This document shows, piece after piece, positions 37,559 to 46,127 of a stretch of 64,000 nt of DNA (the stretch's first letter is position 1; every line of letters begins with the position of its first letter). This stretch comes from Thalassoglobus polymorphus (GTDB taxonomy: Bacteria > Planctomycetota > Planctomycetia > Planctomycetales > Planctomycetaceae): NCBI RefSeq assembly GCF_007744255.1, contig NZ_CP036267.1, positions 3,351,500 through 3,415,499 on the forward strand. Reading direction: 5' to 3'. The translations under genes were made by a program, and so were the position numbers. Under the pieces are notes generated by a model. That model ran no database searches. It was not told the origin of the DNA and worked only from the letters and a program-made list of their open reading frames with translations.

Positions 37559-37608
37559 TGCCGTTCGCCCTCTGCGATCACGCTACCGAGTGCCCATGTT
37601 GAACACGC

Positions 37609-37625
37609 TAGAGCAAACTGCTCTA
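37609..37625. repeat. TAGAGCA/TGCTCTA hairpin of the second repeat family
   Basis: A 7-bp perfect stem with a 3-nt AAC loop, identical to the one at 47388 and in part to 42971. The minus-strand rhodanese-DUF2892 gene uses its CTA (TAG on its own strand) as the stop codon. Confidence 0.7.
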
Positions 37626-38180
37626 AAGCGAACAGGATTGCTCCTGACCTTGACACTGGTTCCAGGGCATCCTCGCAAGCATCATTCCCATTCCGCAGGT
37701 GTCCGTGATGCCAGCGAACATCAATCCAGCCCCGACGAAGGCTGATATTCCAACGAAATACGGATGCACAAAGAGACCGAGCAGCGCTCCGACTAACACC
37801 AGAAATCCTGCAACGACCCTGACTTGCCGCTCCAGCGACATCCCCTTCTTACCGCGAACGACCGGCAAACCCGCATCCACCCATGCCTCGGTTCCTCCTT
37901 CAACATTCACAACATTGGTGAAACCTGCAGCGATGAACTTCTGCTGCGCCTTCGCACCTCGAGAGCCGCTTTTACAGATGACATAAAGCGGGTCGTCCGA
38001 CGATACGTTTCGCCCCTTCATCACAGAACTCGGATCGAGAGCATCCAAAGGAACATTCTGCGCCTTAGCTGCATGTACTTCGCGAAACTCCATCGGTGTG
38101 CGAACGTCGATTATTTCTACATCGCCCATTTCTTCACGCTTGAAAAGTGTTTGCACATCAATCACGGGGTTCTCTGTCAT
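37623..38180 (-). CDS. Rhodanese with C-terminal DUF2892 membrane domain (YgaP-like)
   Basis: 185 residues. An N-terminal rhodanese domain has VEIIDVRTPMEFREVH and the active-site loop CKSGSRGAK with catalytic Cys near residue 69. After GGTEAWVDAGLPV comes a DUF2892 pair of membrane helices (VVAGFLVLVGALLGLFVHP, ISAFVGAGLMFAGITDTCGM) and a Cys-containing tail. This is the layout of E. coli YgaP, a membrane-anchored sulfurtransferase. It follows an ArsR-type regulator gene, as in YgaV/YgaP and BigR operons that respond to sulfide. The ribosome site is AAGGAGTT. The stop codon lies in a repeat hairpin. Confidence 0.9.
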   Translation of the reverse strand: MTENPVIDVQTLFKREEMGDVEIIDVRTPMEFREVHAAKAQNVPLDALDPSSVMKGRNVSSDDPLYVICKSGSRGAKAQQKFIAAGFTNVVNVEGGTEAWVDAGLPVVRGKKGMSLERQVRVVAGFLVLVGALLGLFVHPYFVGISAFVGAGLMFAGITDTCGMGMMLARMPWNQCQGQEQSCSL

Positions 38181-38203
38181 CTGTCCAACTCCTTAAAGGG
38201 CCT

Positions 38204-38217
38204 ATATGTCGACATAT
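38204..38217. promoter_or_regulatory. Candidate ArsR-type operator (perfect 14-bp palindrome)
   Basis: ATATGTCGACATAT lies about 25 bp upstream of the rhodanese start, with a related half-site (ATGTCGTCGATAT on the minus strand) next to it. A similar ATGTCGCGATG...CGATAT precedes the ArsR gene. The repetition ahead of both genes suggests binding by the ArsR protein; this is inference. Confidence 0.5.
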
Positions 38218-38283
38218 CACATATCGACGACATAATTAAACAAAAAAACGCACTAGAGCAAATCTAAAATCCGTCTTAACGGT

Positions 38284-38352
38284 ACTGTCTCGTGGCATCA
38301 GCATATGGACTTGTGAAAACGTGCTTCGCGGACAAGAGAAACATTGGAAATG
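38284..38352 (+). repeat. Second-family repeat at the ArsR gene end
   Basis: It has TCTCGTGGCATCAGC, CTTCGCGGACAAGAG and the terminal hairpin AACATT-GGA-AATGTT, then TCTAAG. The same block order precedes copy F at 33044. The minus-strand ArsR stop codon (TAG) is read from the TTAGAACAT end. Confidence 0.55.
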
Positions 38353-38354
38353 TT

Positions 38355-38675
38355 CTAAGTCTTCAGAAACCGATCTTCGACACATTTCATTATGTTGGCT
38401 AAATGTGGTTCAGCGACCTGGTAATAAACTCGTCGTCCTTCACGTTCACTTGTGAAAAAACCACATCGCTGCATGAGTCGCAAATGCTCAGAGGCCACAT
38501 TGTCTGGGACTCCAGAATCTTCAGCCAACTCACCCACGGTGAAGCGACCATCTAACAACATCTGCACGAATCTTAGTCGCACCGGATGTGCAAGTATTTT
38601 CAAGCACTCAGCAGCCTCAACGAACGCCGCTGCATCACCTATTGGCTTGGATTTTTTCTTTGATTTCATCGCCAT
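38355..38675 (-). CDS. ArsR/SmtB-family transcriptional regulator
   Basis: 106 residues. A winged-helix domain covers about 15-95: LKILAHPVRLRFVQMLLDGR, the recognition region GVPDNVASEHLRLMQRCGFF and the wing EREGRRVYYQV. Three Cys (about 24, 73 and 96) are candidate sensor residues. In BigR/YgaV/SqrR relatives two Cys form a polysulfide link on exposure to sulfide, relieving repression; the context with a rhodanese favours that role over metal sensing, but the residue alignment is unconfirmed. A strong GAGGAGG site precedes the ATG. Candidate operators lie upstream of it and of the rhodanese gene. Confidence 0.88.
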   Translation of the reverse strand: MAMKSKKKSKPIGDAAAFVEAAECLKILAHPVRLRFVQMLLDGRFTVGELAEDSGVPDNVASEHLRLMQRCGFFTSEREGRRVYYQVAEPHLANIMKCVEDRFLKT

Positions 38676-38721
38676 TACAAACCTCCTCTACAAATCATAT
38701 CGTAACATCGCGACATTTCAA

Positions 38722-38922
38722 CTAAGTTCTTAAGAAGAAGACTCGATAGCTGGAGAATCTCGACAGTCCCCGATTCCAGAGGAACAGCACCTGCGTGACG
38801 ATCCCGAGGATCGCCGTCCAAATCATCCACTGTGGTGCCCAGGTTGCTTCTTTCCGCATTCGAATCGCCGACCAATCGACACCTAATCGCCCCCGCGTCA
38901 GCCATTGCAAGACCGTAAACAA
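38722..38922 (-). CDS. Possible small membrane protein or gene remnant
   Basis: A frame open from 38967 gives protein-like sequence (LFTVLQWLTRGRLGVDWS, ATWAPQWMIWTAILGIVTQV) with one hydrophobic stretch, but the only start in frame is a TTG at 38922 with no clear ribosome site. A TGA lies just before 38967. Sequence upstream in another frame has AAAGGA-ATG, so a frameshifted longer gene is possible. No family was recognised. It may be the end of a decayed gene upstream of the ArsR unit. Confidence 0.35.
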   Translation of the reverse strand: MFTVLQWLTRGRLGVDWSAIRMRKEATWAPQWMIWTAILGIVTQVLFLWNRGLSRFSSYRVFFLRT

Positions 38923-38967
38923 ATCGACAGAATTGAGTTGTACATCTCGTGGATACCGGCCTTGATA

Positions 38968-39293
38968 CGAGATGCCTCATTCCTTTCGAGGCAGCGTTAA
39001 GAAAATTGAGAGTGGGTCATCTTTCGCTTCGAACAAAAGGATCACCATTACCCCAATTCGTGTGAAGACCTCTTTCAATACAGAAAGTACGGTATACGGC
39101 GTCGGTTGGCCCCTGCTCTCCGAATTACATTTTGCCAAATAGCCCTCCCATCGTCACTGCTGGACAAGCCAGCAGTGACACCCCATGAGCCTTCGTTTTG
39201 GTTGAAAGCCGACTTCAAAAGAAAGCTCATGATGGCTTCATCTTGTCGCTAAAGCGACCCAACCGAACAAGCCGGTCAGGCCACCTCGCGCCA
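38968..39293. other. Intergenic stretch with a REP-like hairpin
   Basis: No gene was supported here. It carries a perfect 11-bp stem with a 5-nt loop at 39153-39179 and otherwise unremarkable sequence. It is flanked by two short, doubtful coding remnants, so this may be degrading DNA. Confidence 0.4.
39153..39179. repeat. REP-like hairpin
   Basis: Arms GTCACTGCTGG and CCAGCAGTGAC with loop ACAAG. There is no T-tract, so it is not a simple terminator. Sequences of this general form are common as repeated extragenic palindromes in planctomycetes; only one copy is in this window. Confidence 0.55.
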
Positions 39294-39509
39294 CTATCCG
39301 TGGGGAATTTCACTTTCTTTGAGTAGTCCCGCTTGTATCAAGGTTGCCTCAATGGTTCCTGAAAAAATGAACTGGCTCCCGGGTTTGTTTTCTTCCTCAC
39401 AGACCTGAATCAGAAATCCCGGTAAATTTTCTTCATCGTTTATCAGAAAGGTCTGCCAGAGGCTCTGTAATCCGAATTCGGAACGAATATCAGAGAGCAG
39501 AGCCAGCAC
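39294..39509 (-). CDS. Possible small protein of unknown function
   Basis: 71 residues from a GTG at 39509, starting LALLSDIRSEFGLQSLW and continuing FLINDEENLPGFLIQVC and SQFIFSGTIEATLIQAGLL. The composition looks like real protein. A TAG lies five codons before the GTG. No ribosome site stands out and no family was recognised. It could be a fragment of a larger lost gene. Confidence 0.4.
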   Translation of the reverse strand: MLALLSDIRSEFGLQSLWQTFLINDEENLPGFLIQVCEEENKPGSQFIFSGTIEATLIQAGLLKESEIPHG

Positions 39510-39550
39510 TGCATGAGCAAGCTACAACAGATTCAACTATGGTCTTTACT

Positions 39551-39625
39551 TCCTGACTCGTGGCGAGCAGTCGATGAAGTCATACTATGAAATCAGAAAT
39601 TCACACTCACAGACACGACACGTGC
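39551..39625 (+). repeat. Second dispersed repeat family, partial copy
   Basis: It contains GACTCGTGGCGAGCAGTCGA, TGAAGTCATA and CACGACACG, as in the copy at 26602. Confidence 0.55.
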
Positions 39626-39679
39626 CGAAGTGTGCTTTGCGAGGCTTCGAAGAACCAGCATTCTGGAAGATAAAGCGAA

Positions 39680-40456
39680 ATGGCAGTCGAAACGAACGAT
39701 GTGGAAACGAACCATGCAGAAACAGCTGAAGCATCGGGGTCAGCAAAAAAAATTGTATTGCTGCTTGTCGTCGGAGCGGTGATTGCTGTCGCTTATCTTC
39801 AATTTGGTGATGTATTGACCCTCCAGAATCTTGCGAAGCGGGAGGCTCAATTACGTGAATTCCAGATTGAACACCCAGTCATGGTCTTTGGGATCGCATT
39901 TGTCTTGTATGTCGTAGCCACCGGGTTATCTCTCCCTGGCGCTGCGGTGTTGACTCTGAGCTTTGGTTGGTACTTTGGTTTTACTCGTGGGATTTTGTTG
40001 GTCAGTTTTGCCTCAACAGCCGGGGCAACGGTAGCGTTTTTGTTGAGTCGCTATCTTTTCCGAGATGCCATTCAAAATCGATTTGGTGAACGACTGGAAA
40101 ATTTTAATCAATCGCTGGAGAAAGAAGGCCCGTTCTTTTTATTCACTCTGCGTCTCATCCCAGCGGTTCCGTTTTTCGTGATCAACGCAGTGATGGGACT
40201 GACTCCCATCAAAACGAGAACGTTCTGGTGGGTGAGTCAAATCGGTATGTTGGCAGGGACAGCTGTCTATGTTTACGCTGGCTCAAGCGTTCCCGATCTG
40301 CAAACACTCGCTGACAAAGGTGTCAACGCAGTCTTCACACCGAGCCAACTTAGTCAGATTTTGGTCGCCTTCATCTTGCTGGGACTCTTTCCTTTGATAG
40401 TGCGAGGAGTGATGAAGCTTTTCGTCAAAAAAAACAAAGAGAGCCTGGCTGTATGA
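39680..40456 (+). CDS. TVP38/TMEM64-family (SNARE-associated, DedA-like) membrane protein
   Basis: 258 residues. After a hydrophilic N-terminus of 22 residues come about six hydrophobic segments. The SNARE-associated domain shows GLSLPGAAVLTLSFGWYFGF, the ASTAGATVAFLLSRYLFRD motif and FFLFTLRLIPAVPFFVINA with the re-entrant F-x-x-R. DedA/TVP38 proteins scramble or flip lipids such as undecaprenyl phosphate or act in membrane homeostasis; the role here is not known. In many bacteria they sit next to mercuric-reductase-like flavoproteins, and here such a gene follows by 74 bp on the same strand. Confidence 0.9.
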   Translation: MAVETNDVETNHAETAEASGSAKKIVLLLVVGAVIAVAYLQFGDVLTLQNLAKREAQLREFQIEHPVMVFGIAFVLYVVATGLSLPGAAVLTLSFGWYFGFTRGILLVSFASTAGATVAFLLSRYLFRDAIQNRFGERLENFNQSLEKEGPFFLFTLRLIPAVPFFVINAVMGLTPIKTRTFWWVSQIGMLAGTAVYVYAGSSVPDLQTLADKGVNAVFTPSQLSQILVAFILLGLFPLIVRGVMKLFVKKNKESLAV

Positions 40457-40529
40457 TCACAGGTGTCACTCTCACTTCTTTCCCGAAGCATGCTGACTCA
40501 AACAGAAACACCGTTGAAAGTGCTCTCTT

Positions 40530-42086
40530 ATGAACTCTGAAATGATCCAGCTGACCCCGTTCGATCAACACAATCAGGAACTGGCCGCAAACGTCCATCC
40601 ACCTGACTGGAGTAATCCGCCTCCGAAGGAAAACTATCATCTTGTTGTCGTCGGAGCGGGAACTGCCGGGCTGGTGACTGCTGCCGGAGCGGCTGGACTG
40701 GGGGCACGTGTGGCGTTGATTGAACGCGAACTCATGGGAGGTGATTGCTTGAACGTTGGCTGCGTCCCTTCCAAAGGTGTGATTCGAGCTGCAAGGGTCG
40801 CTGCGACTGTTCGCGATTCGGCAGCTTACGGAGTGAAGCTTCCCGAAGGAGTCTCATTTGACTTTGGTAAAGCGATGGAGCGAATGCGTCGACTCCGAGC
40901 CCAAATTAGTCCCGCTGATTCCGCGAGCCGCTTCGCTGATCTTGGAGTCGACGTCTTCTTCGGACAAGGATCATTCGCAGAGAACCAGACAGTTACCGTG
41001 ACACGACAGGATGGAACTGTCAGCACGCTCAAATACAAGAAAGCAGTGATTGCCAGCGGAGCCCGCGCCTCCGCTCCGCCGATTCCGGGGTTGGATTCCG
41101 TCTCGTATCTGACGAATGAAAACTTGTTTTCACTCACAGAATTGCCTGAGAAATTCGGGATCATCGGGAGCGGACCAGTCGGCAGCGAAATGGCGCAGGC
41201 GTTCGCCCGATTTGGAAGCGAAGTTTTTCTGTTCGAAGAAGCTGACCACATTCTTTCACGTGAAGACGCCGATGCCGCAGCTGTCGTGCAAGCACAGTTT
41301 ACCAAGGATGGCGTGAACATGATCTTCAACAGCCAGAACATGAAAATCTCTCCCACCGATGATAGGAAAATCCGAGTTGCGGTGACACAGAACGGTACGC
41401 CGTATGAGCAAGTTGTCGATCAATTGCTGGTCGCTGTCGGACGTGCTCCAAACACTGATGGACTGAATTTAGAGGCGGTCAATGTGAAGTACGACCAGAG
41501 CGGCGTCGAAGTGAACGATCATCTGCAAACGACCAATCCCAAGATCTATGCGGCGGGAGACATCTGTTCAAAATTCAAGTTTACACATACCGCCGACTTT
41601 CAGGCCCGCATCGTCATTCAGAATGCACTCTTTGCTGTCGGCCCGTTCGGAAAAAAGAAGGCAAGCGACCTCCTTGTTCCCTGGGCGACATATACGTCTC
41701 CAGAAATTGCCCATGTCGGGATGTATGAGCACGACGCCAAATCCGCTGGCGTTGAATTCGACACTTACACGCAAGCATTTGAACACGTCGATCGAGCCAT
41801 TCTCGAAGGTCAGGATGACGGTTTCGTCAAAGTTCTTACGAAGAAAGGCACCGATCGAATCCTTGGAGCGACGATCGTTGCTGAAAACGCTGGAGACCTC
41901 ATTTCAGAACTCTCTGTCGCGATCAAAAATGGTGTTGGTCTCTCAGGAATCGGCAGCACCATTCATCCGTACCCAACACAGGCCGAGGCCATCCGCAAAC
42001 TGGGGGACCTTTACAATCGTACGAAACTGACTTCGTTCAGTAAGACCATGTTGAACATCCTGCGAAGATTGAATGTCGGTCCTTAG
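40530..42086 (+). CDS. Mercuric-reductase-like FAD/NAD(P)-disulfide oxidoreductase
   Basis: 518 residues. The FAD site is LVVVGAGTAGLVTAAGAAGL, and the redox disulfide is GGDCLNVGCVPSKG at about residue 73. The NAD(P)-binding GSGPVGSEMAQAFARFG, the FAD loop IYAAGDICS and a C-terminal dimerisation domain (AHVGMYEHDAK, HPYPTQAEA with the catalytic His) are all present. It has no N-terminal HMA domain and no C-terminal vicinal Cys pair as in MerA, so mercury reduction is unlikely; dihydrolipoamide or another thiol is a better guess. It is likely cotranscribed with the TVP38 gene. Its TAG stop codon begins a repeat (TTAGAGCAATTCC). Confidence 0.88.
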   Translation: MNSEMIQLTPFDQHNQELAANVHPPDWSNPPPKENYHLVVVGAGTAGLVTAAGAAGLGARVALIERELMGGDCLNVGCVPSKGVIRAARVAATVRDSAAYGVKLPEGVSFDFGKAMERMRRLRAQISPADSASRFADLGVDVFFGQGSFAENQTVTVTRQDGTVSTLKYKKAVIASGARASAPPIPGLDSVSYLTNENLFSLTELPEKFGIIGSGPVGSEMAQAFARFGSEVFLFEEADHILSREDADAAAVVQAQFTKDGVNMIFNSQNMKISPTDDRKIRVAVTQNGTPYEQVVDQLLVAVGRAPNTDGLNLEAVNVKYDQSGVEVNDHLQTTNPKIYAAGDICSKFKFTHTADFQARIVIQNALFAVGPFGKKKASDLLVPWATYTSPEIAHVGMYEHDAKSAGVEFDTYTQAFEHVDRAILEGQDDGFVKVLTKKGTDRILGATIVAENAGDLISELSVAIKNGVGLSGIGSTIHPYPTQAEAIRKLGDLYNRTKLTSFSKTMLNILRRLNVGP

Positions 42087-42150
42087 AGCAATTCCAAAAC
42101 TGGTCGTTCCCCAAGCTTCTATCATGTGTTTCGGGTTGGTGTCCGGGTTC
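42083..42150 (+). repeat. Second-family repeat following the flavoprotein gene
   Basis: It opens TTAGAGCAATTCC and ends GGTTGGTGTCCGGGTTCTGC; the latter matches TTGGTGTCAGGTTCTGC at 9680. The stop codon of the gene is read from TTAG. Confidence 0.55.
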
Positions 42151-42340
42151 TGCTTCGCAACAACGCATCGACATACAAAACAATCAGGCCATCGAGAAAG
42201 CTAACAGAAACTTTGATGCATGCGTTCGCTTGTCATCACTTATTCAGTTCCGATGCACTTCAAAGCCAACTGTAACACTATCAAGAGACTCGTGAGTCTG
42301 CGATGATTCTCAAAAACTGCATCTCCAACCGAATCGACAC

Positions 42341-42973
42341 ATGGAAACTCCCAAGTTAAAAATTGAAGGCCCGAAACGGGCGAAGAAATGCGTGATTCTC
42401 ACGCATGGAGCGGGCGAAAGTTCTGAGTCGACATTTCTCAGCTACTTCACGGCCGGTCTTGTTAATTTACATTACAAGGTGGTTCGATTTGACTTTCCAT
42501 ACATGGAAGAGCGTTCCCGGACAGGCAGAAAGAGACCACCAGATCGCGAAGCGATTTTACGAGAGACATACCTGTCAGTTCTGGATGCGATTCAAATCGA
42601 AAAGGTTGCGATCGGTGGAAAATCGATGGGAGGCCGAATTGCGAGCCTCATCGCAGACGAATCCCGAGCCCAAGGGCTTGTTTGCCTGGGGTACCCGTTT
42701 CACCCCTCTGGTAAGCCTGAGAAACTTCGTACCGAACACCTTGCTGAAATTCAAACTCCTACGTTGATTGTTCAAGGTGAGAACGATCCATTCGGACGAA
42801 AAGACGAAGTTGAAGGCTATCAACTTTCTGAGAACATCCAGGTTCACTGGTCTCCGGACGGCGACCACAGCTTCCGCCCCAAGCGTAGAAGTGATCGAGA
42901 GTTTGACCAGAATATGAAAAACGCGATGCGGGCTATCGGGCGATTCCTGTTCGAACTCTGGGCGAGTAAATAG
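42341..42973 (+). CDS. Alpha/beta hydrolase of the Tex30/KANL3 group
   Basis: 210 residues, a minimal alpha/beta hydrolase. It opens AKKCVILTHGAGESSESTF (oxyanion HGAG), the nucleophile is GGKSMGGRIASL at about residue 92, the acid is in LIVQGENDPFG, and the His in GDHSFRPKRR. G-K-S-M-G-G is typical of the KANL3/Tex30-like family, where no natural substrate is firmly known. It is cytoplasmic and monocistronic. The TAG stop overlaps TAGAGCAGTTTGC, a piece of the repeat hairpin at 37609 and 47388. Confidence 0.85.
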   Translation: METPKLKIEGPKRAKKCVILTHGAGESSESTFLSYFTAGLVNLHYKVVRFDFPYMEERSRTGRKRPPDREAILRETYLSVLDAIQIEKVAIGGKSMGGRIASLIADESRAQGLVCLGYPFHPSGKPEKLRTEHLAEIQTPTLIVQGENDPFGRKDEVEGYQLSENIQVHWSPDGDHSFRPKRRSDREFDQNMKNAMRAIGRFLFELWASK

Positions 42974-43269
42974 AGCAGTTTGCGCCCCCATCTCCCCATG
43001 AAGAACTCGCTTCACCAGAGAAATCCCGCTCGTCACGATGCAGATCACGAACACCAACTCGAAAAATGAGAGAATCGGATCATCGGAAACGTCCACAACC
43101 GCGCAGCTCCAATCCGGTTCAGGATACATCGCACGCCTCAGAGTATGGCGAAGTGGAAAGCTGGTCTGACGAGCCGGGCGCTTGAAAGAGTTTGAAGCCG
43201 CAAGGACGTCCCTCACGTCATTATCTCATGTTCCGAACGTGACACCTATTTACGCGCATCATCGGGGCC
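42974..43269. other. Intergenic stretch between converging genes
   Basis: A minus-strand frame here encodes a hydrophobic stretch (ILSFFELVFVICIVTSG) from a GTG at 43216, but it runs on into the antisense of the hydrolase gene and through the repeat. I do not call it a gene. No terminator hairpin was recognised. Confidence 0.35.
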
Positions 43270-44499
43270 CTATACCAGTTCCTTCTCTCGGGTCTCTTCA
43301 GAGGTTTCTGGTTTCGTCAGTTCTTTTGAACGGGCCGTTCGTTTCCAGGCTCCCGATTGACGGTTGCTGGCCCATCTCCAGAATCCGACCGAGAGTGCCA
43401 GATTCATCTCGGTGAACATCGTCGTGAGCCGAGTGAGTCGTGTCACTTTCCCGGCTCCCTGCAGGTAGCGACCAAGAATCGCGACACCATAGAAGCCGCA
43501 CTGAGCGAGCATCGTGAGTTGGTAGACGAAACTGTCTAACAAGCCGAGGTTCGTGATAAATGCGACAGCCAAAAACATCGGGCACAACCATCGCAAGACT
43601 TTATGTGACCAAAAAGCGAAGCAGACACCACCATACTTCGGGCTGAGCAGCGGTGATAACCAGCACAAACTTTGGAAGCCCCCTGCCCCAATTCTGGCTC
43701 GACGATGAAATTCTGCCCCTATGGTTGGGGCGCTCTCTTCGTTGGCGATGGCAGTTTCATCAAACACGATTTTGTGACGATTCAAATGCAGACGCATCCC
43801 AATGAGAAAATCATCAACGATTGAGTTGGCAGGGATCGGCTCCCACAACTCTTTACGGATCGCGTAGATAGCTCCATTGAAGCCGAGCAGACTCCCGAAT
43901 CGCCCTTCCCAGCGTTTCAGTATGTTTTCAAATTTCCAATACATTCCGTCGACATTCTCGCCGGTATGTGGGTCTGTCAAACGAAGCTGACCGCAGACAC
44001 CACCGACCTGCTGATCCTCTTGAAAATGTCGTACCAGTTGCCTGATCGCATTCGGCTCCCAGAACGTATTCGCATCCGAAAAGGCGAGGATCTCCCCCTG
44101 CGCCTGCGGAACAGTATCGTTGAGAACTGACGGCTTCCCGCGACGTTTGGGATACTGGCAAAGCTTAACTCGTGAATCATCGAAGCCCGCGACCAGCTCT
44201 CCTGTGGTGTCTTCGTTTCCATCGCACCCGATGAGGATTTCATAGCGGTCTGCTGGATAATCCATCAGCACCGCATTTTGAAGACGTTGCAAGATCACGC
44301 TCTCTTCTTTGTAGGCAGCGATGATGATTGAGACGAACGGCAATTCCTGATCGTTCTTTAAACTCGATGGACCGGTGTTCTCTTTTGGGGTCTTCCCAAA
44401 CAGTCGCACCAGAACTCCAAGGAGAATTGGGTAACCGACGTAGCAGTAAAATACCAAACCGACGGCTGTCCACATCGAGATTTGCAGAAAGGTACTCAT
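43270..44499 (-). CDS. Membrane-bound GT2-family glycosyltransferase
   Basis: 409 residues. An N-terminal membrane helix is followed by a GT-A domain: SIIIAAYKEESVI, the DXD-like GCDGNEDTTGEL, AFSDANTFWEPN, and the acceptor region DDFLIGMRLHLNRHK. RRARIGAGGFQSL stands in for the Q-x-x-R-W motif of processive synthases. Three or four C-terminal helices complete a cellulose-synthase-like topology without a PilZ domain. It likely polymerises or transfers sugars to an extracellular glycan; donor and acceptor are unknown. The methyltransferase gene lies upstream on the same strand (66 bp), so they are probably an operon. Confidence 0.88.
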   Translation of the reverse strand: MSTFLQISMWTAVGLVFYCYVGYPILLGVLVRLFGKTPKENTGPSSLKNDQELPFVSIIIAAYKEESVILQRLQNAVLMDYPADRYEILIGCDGNEDTTGELVAGFDDSRVKLCQYPKRRGKPSVLNDTVPQAQGEILAFSDANTFWEPNAIRQLVRHFQEDQQVGGVCGQLRLTDPHTGENVDGMYWKFENILKRWEGRFGSLLGFNGAIYAIRKELWEPIPANSIVDDFLIGMRLHLNRHKIVFDETAIANEESAPTIGAEFHRRARIGAGGFQSLCWLSPLLSPKYGGVCFAFWSHKVLRWLCPMFLAVAFITNLGLLDSFVYQLTMLAQCGFYGVAILGRYLQGAGKVTRLTRLTTMFTEMNLALSVGFWRWASNRQSGAWKRTARSKELTKPETSEETREKELV

Positions 44500-44565
44500 T
44501 CTTTGGCCTTATCCTTTGGCGACCCGACTGTCTCAATTAAAAAACGGAATGAATCAAACGAATGG

Positions 44566-45576
44566 TCAACCGACCGTTGGTTCGTGTCGTTGTTCTCGCG
44601 TGGCTGGCTCGGCACTAGCAGTTTCTTGCGAGAGTGCTGTTACTGGTGGCTTTGCTGATTGCTTTTCGGCGACGACCCACATGTAGTCCACCGAAAGTTC
44701 TTCTGGCGTATACTTCGAGAATTCATCGTGAACGACTAACGTACCCGATTGAATCGCAGCGAGTGATCGCTGATCAATTCGCTCGCGACAAACCGGCAGA
44801 GCAAACCCCGCCTGCTCAAACATCTCTCGATAGTCGCGAGATCGCAGGCGGTTGTGATATGCAAGCCCGCTCCCTCCGTACCAGTTCCACTCCTCTGCAC
44901 TCATCGAAAGAAAATTTGCGTGAGTGATCGAAGAATCAACCGTGGAATAATGATCCTGGGGATTAAAGCGATGGGCGGAAATCCCGTCTGACTTCAGAAT
45001 TCGGTGCGACTCTTTGTGAATGTCAGTTTGAAGATCGAGTGGGATATGCTCCAGCACATTAGAGCTGACAATCAAATCGACGGACTCAGATTCCAGGCCC
45101 GTTGAGCGAGCATCGCCGGGATAGCAATAGGTGATATTGAGTTGTTCCAAGAATTTTGGAAGCGATTGAGCGTGAGCGTCGACGGAATGATACCGTTGTT
45201 CGACATCAGCTATCGGACAATTTACTTCGGCGGCGATCTCTTCTAAACGTGGCTGAAGAGCAGTCCAGGTCTCGATTGCGTAAGCGTGAGTCAACCAGGG
45301 ATTCACATCGATAGTGTGGACCTGTTCCGCGCCAGCAAGAGAAAAGACAAACGGAACAAGTGGTCTCCAACCGGTTCCGACCTCAAGAACTCGGGCTCCT
45401 TCAACAGAACGCTCAGATTCCTGCACAAGTTGAACCAGCTCGAAAGCGCGTTTCAGATCGCGGTCAAGTTGCAATCGATTTGTCCCAGCGACACGCTGAA
45501 GCGAATGGTAGATCCAACTTCCGGCAGGGATTCGACTGAGTGCTGCGAGAAGGTGGGCTTTGACCTTCCAGTTCAT
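44566..45576 (-). CDS. SAM-dependent class I methyltransferase
   Basis: About 336 residues from the ATG at 45576, with GGAAGTC just upstream; the frame continues to 45660 but without a site. Motif I is ARVLEVGTGWRPLVPFV, the acidic post-I residue is in HTIDVNPWL, and motif IV is VDLIVSSNVLEHIPL, the layout of methyltransferases that modify small molecules or glycans. A Glu/Ala-rich tail of about 40 residues is disordered. It lies upstream of a GT2 gene on the same strand, so a role in decorating or capping an exopolysaccharide is plausible but inferred. Confidence 0.85.
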   Translation of the reverse strand: MNWKVKAHLLAALSRIPAGSWIYHSLQRVAGTNRLQLDRDLKRAFELVQLVQESERSVEGARVLEVGTGWRPLVPFVFSLAGAEQVHTIDVNPWLTHAYAIETWTALQPRLEEIAAEVNCPIADVEQRYHSVDAHAQSLPKFLEQLNITYCYPGDARSTGLESESVDLIVSSNVLEHIPLDLQTDIHKESHRILKSDGISAHRFNPQDHYSTVDSSITHANFLSMSAEEWNWYGGSGLAYHNRLRSRDYREMFEQAGFALPVCRERIDQRSLAAIQSGTLVVHDEFSKYTPEELSVDYMWVVAEKQSAKPPVTALSQETASAEPATREQRHEPTVG

Positions 45577-46127
45577 CGTGACTTCCAATCTGAACGCAAA
45601 CTTATTGACTGTATATTTGAATTCCTGAACAGGCTTCTCAGACAATGAGAAACCATTCATTCAGGAGATTTCTGATAGGGACTTCTTCAAAAGTTACCAC
45701 TTCAGCAGTTTGATGATTGAAAACATTTGAAATTGAGAAGCCGAGAGAGCAAATGGGCATCACGATGCATCTGTTGAACCGGTCTGTTGCCAAACGACAT
45801 CACTTCTGAAACGGCGAGTTCGGATTGAACCGAACGTCTCCATGCCCCAAAACTTCAACCAATTTCTAACAACTTCTGCAGAATTGTACTTCTGACAATT
45901 CGCCGTCCTCTCTCTCCACGTCTCTCGTAAGTTGTTTACCTGCAACATCTTGCGAACCCCACATTTTCTCCAACATGTTCTCACCCTCAACACTGCGTGC
46001 GGCAGAATCGGCTGTAGACTTGAGGCGATCTTGACGATTTTGTCGTTTTTCAAGAAAGTTCGGATCACTTCAAGATTTCAAGCCCCCACTATCCCTCTCA
46101 TTTTCAATTCACGACGAGGATGCTTCC
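45577..46127. other. Divergent intergenic region, no gene seen
   Basis: About 550 bp lie between the methyltransferase (minus) and the outer-membrane protein (plus). No supported gene, repeat copy or terminator was seen. A TTGACG at about 46031 has no clear -10 partner. GAGG at 46117-46120 is the likely ribosome-binding site of the next gene. Confidence 0.4.

Noticed and set aside
26816-39085. Shared AAAGAGGTCTTC-type word on the minus strand near 26830 and 39070
   Set aside because: The match is short and the surrounding sequence is not collinear, so chance cannot be excluded.
42575-43216. Minus-strand frame of 213 codons with one hydrophobic stretch
   Set aside because: Most of it is the antisense of the hydrolase gene and it reads through a repeat end; only the first part lies in free DNA and it starts with GTG without a site.
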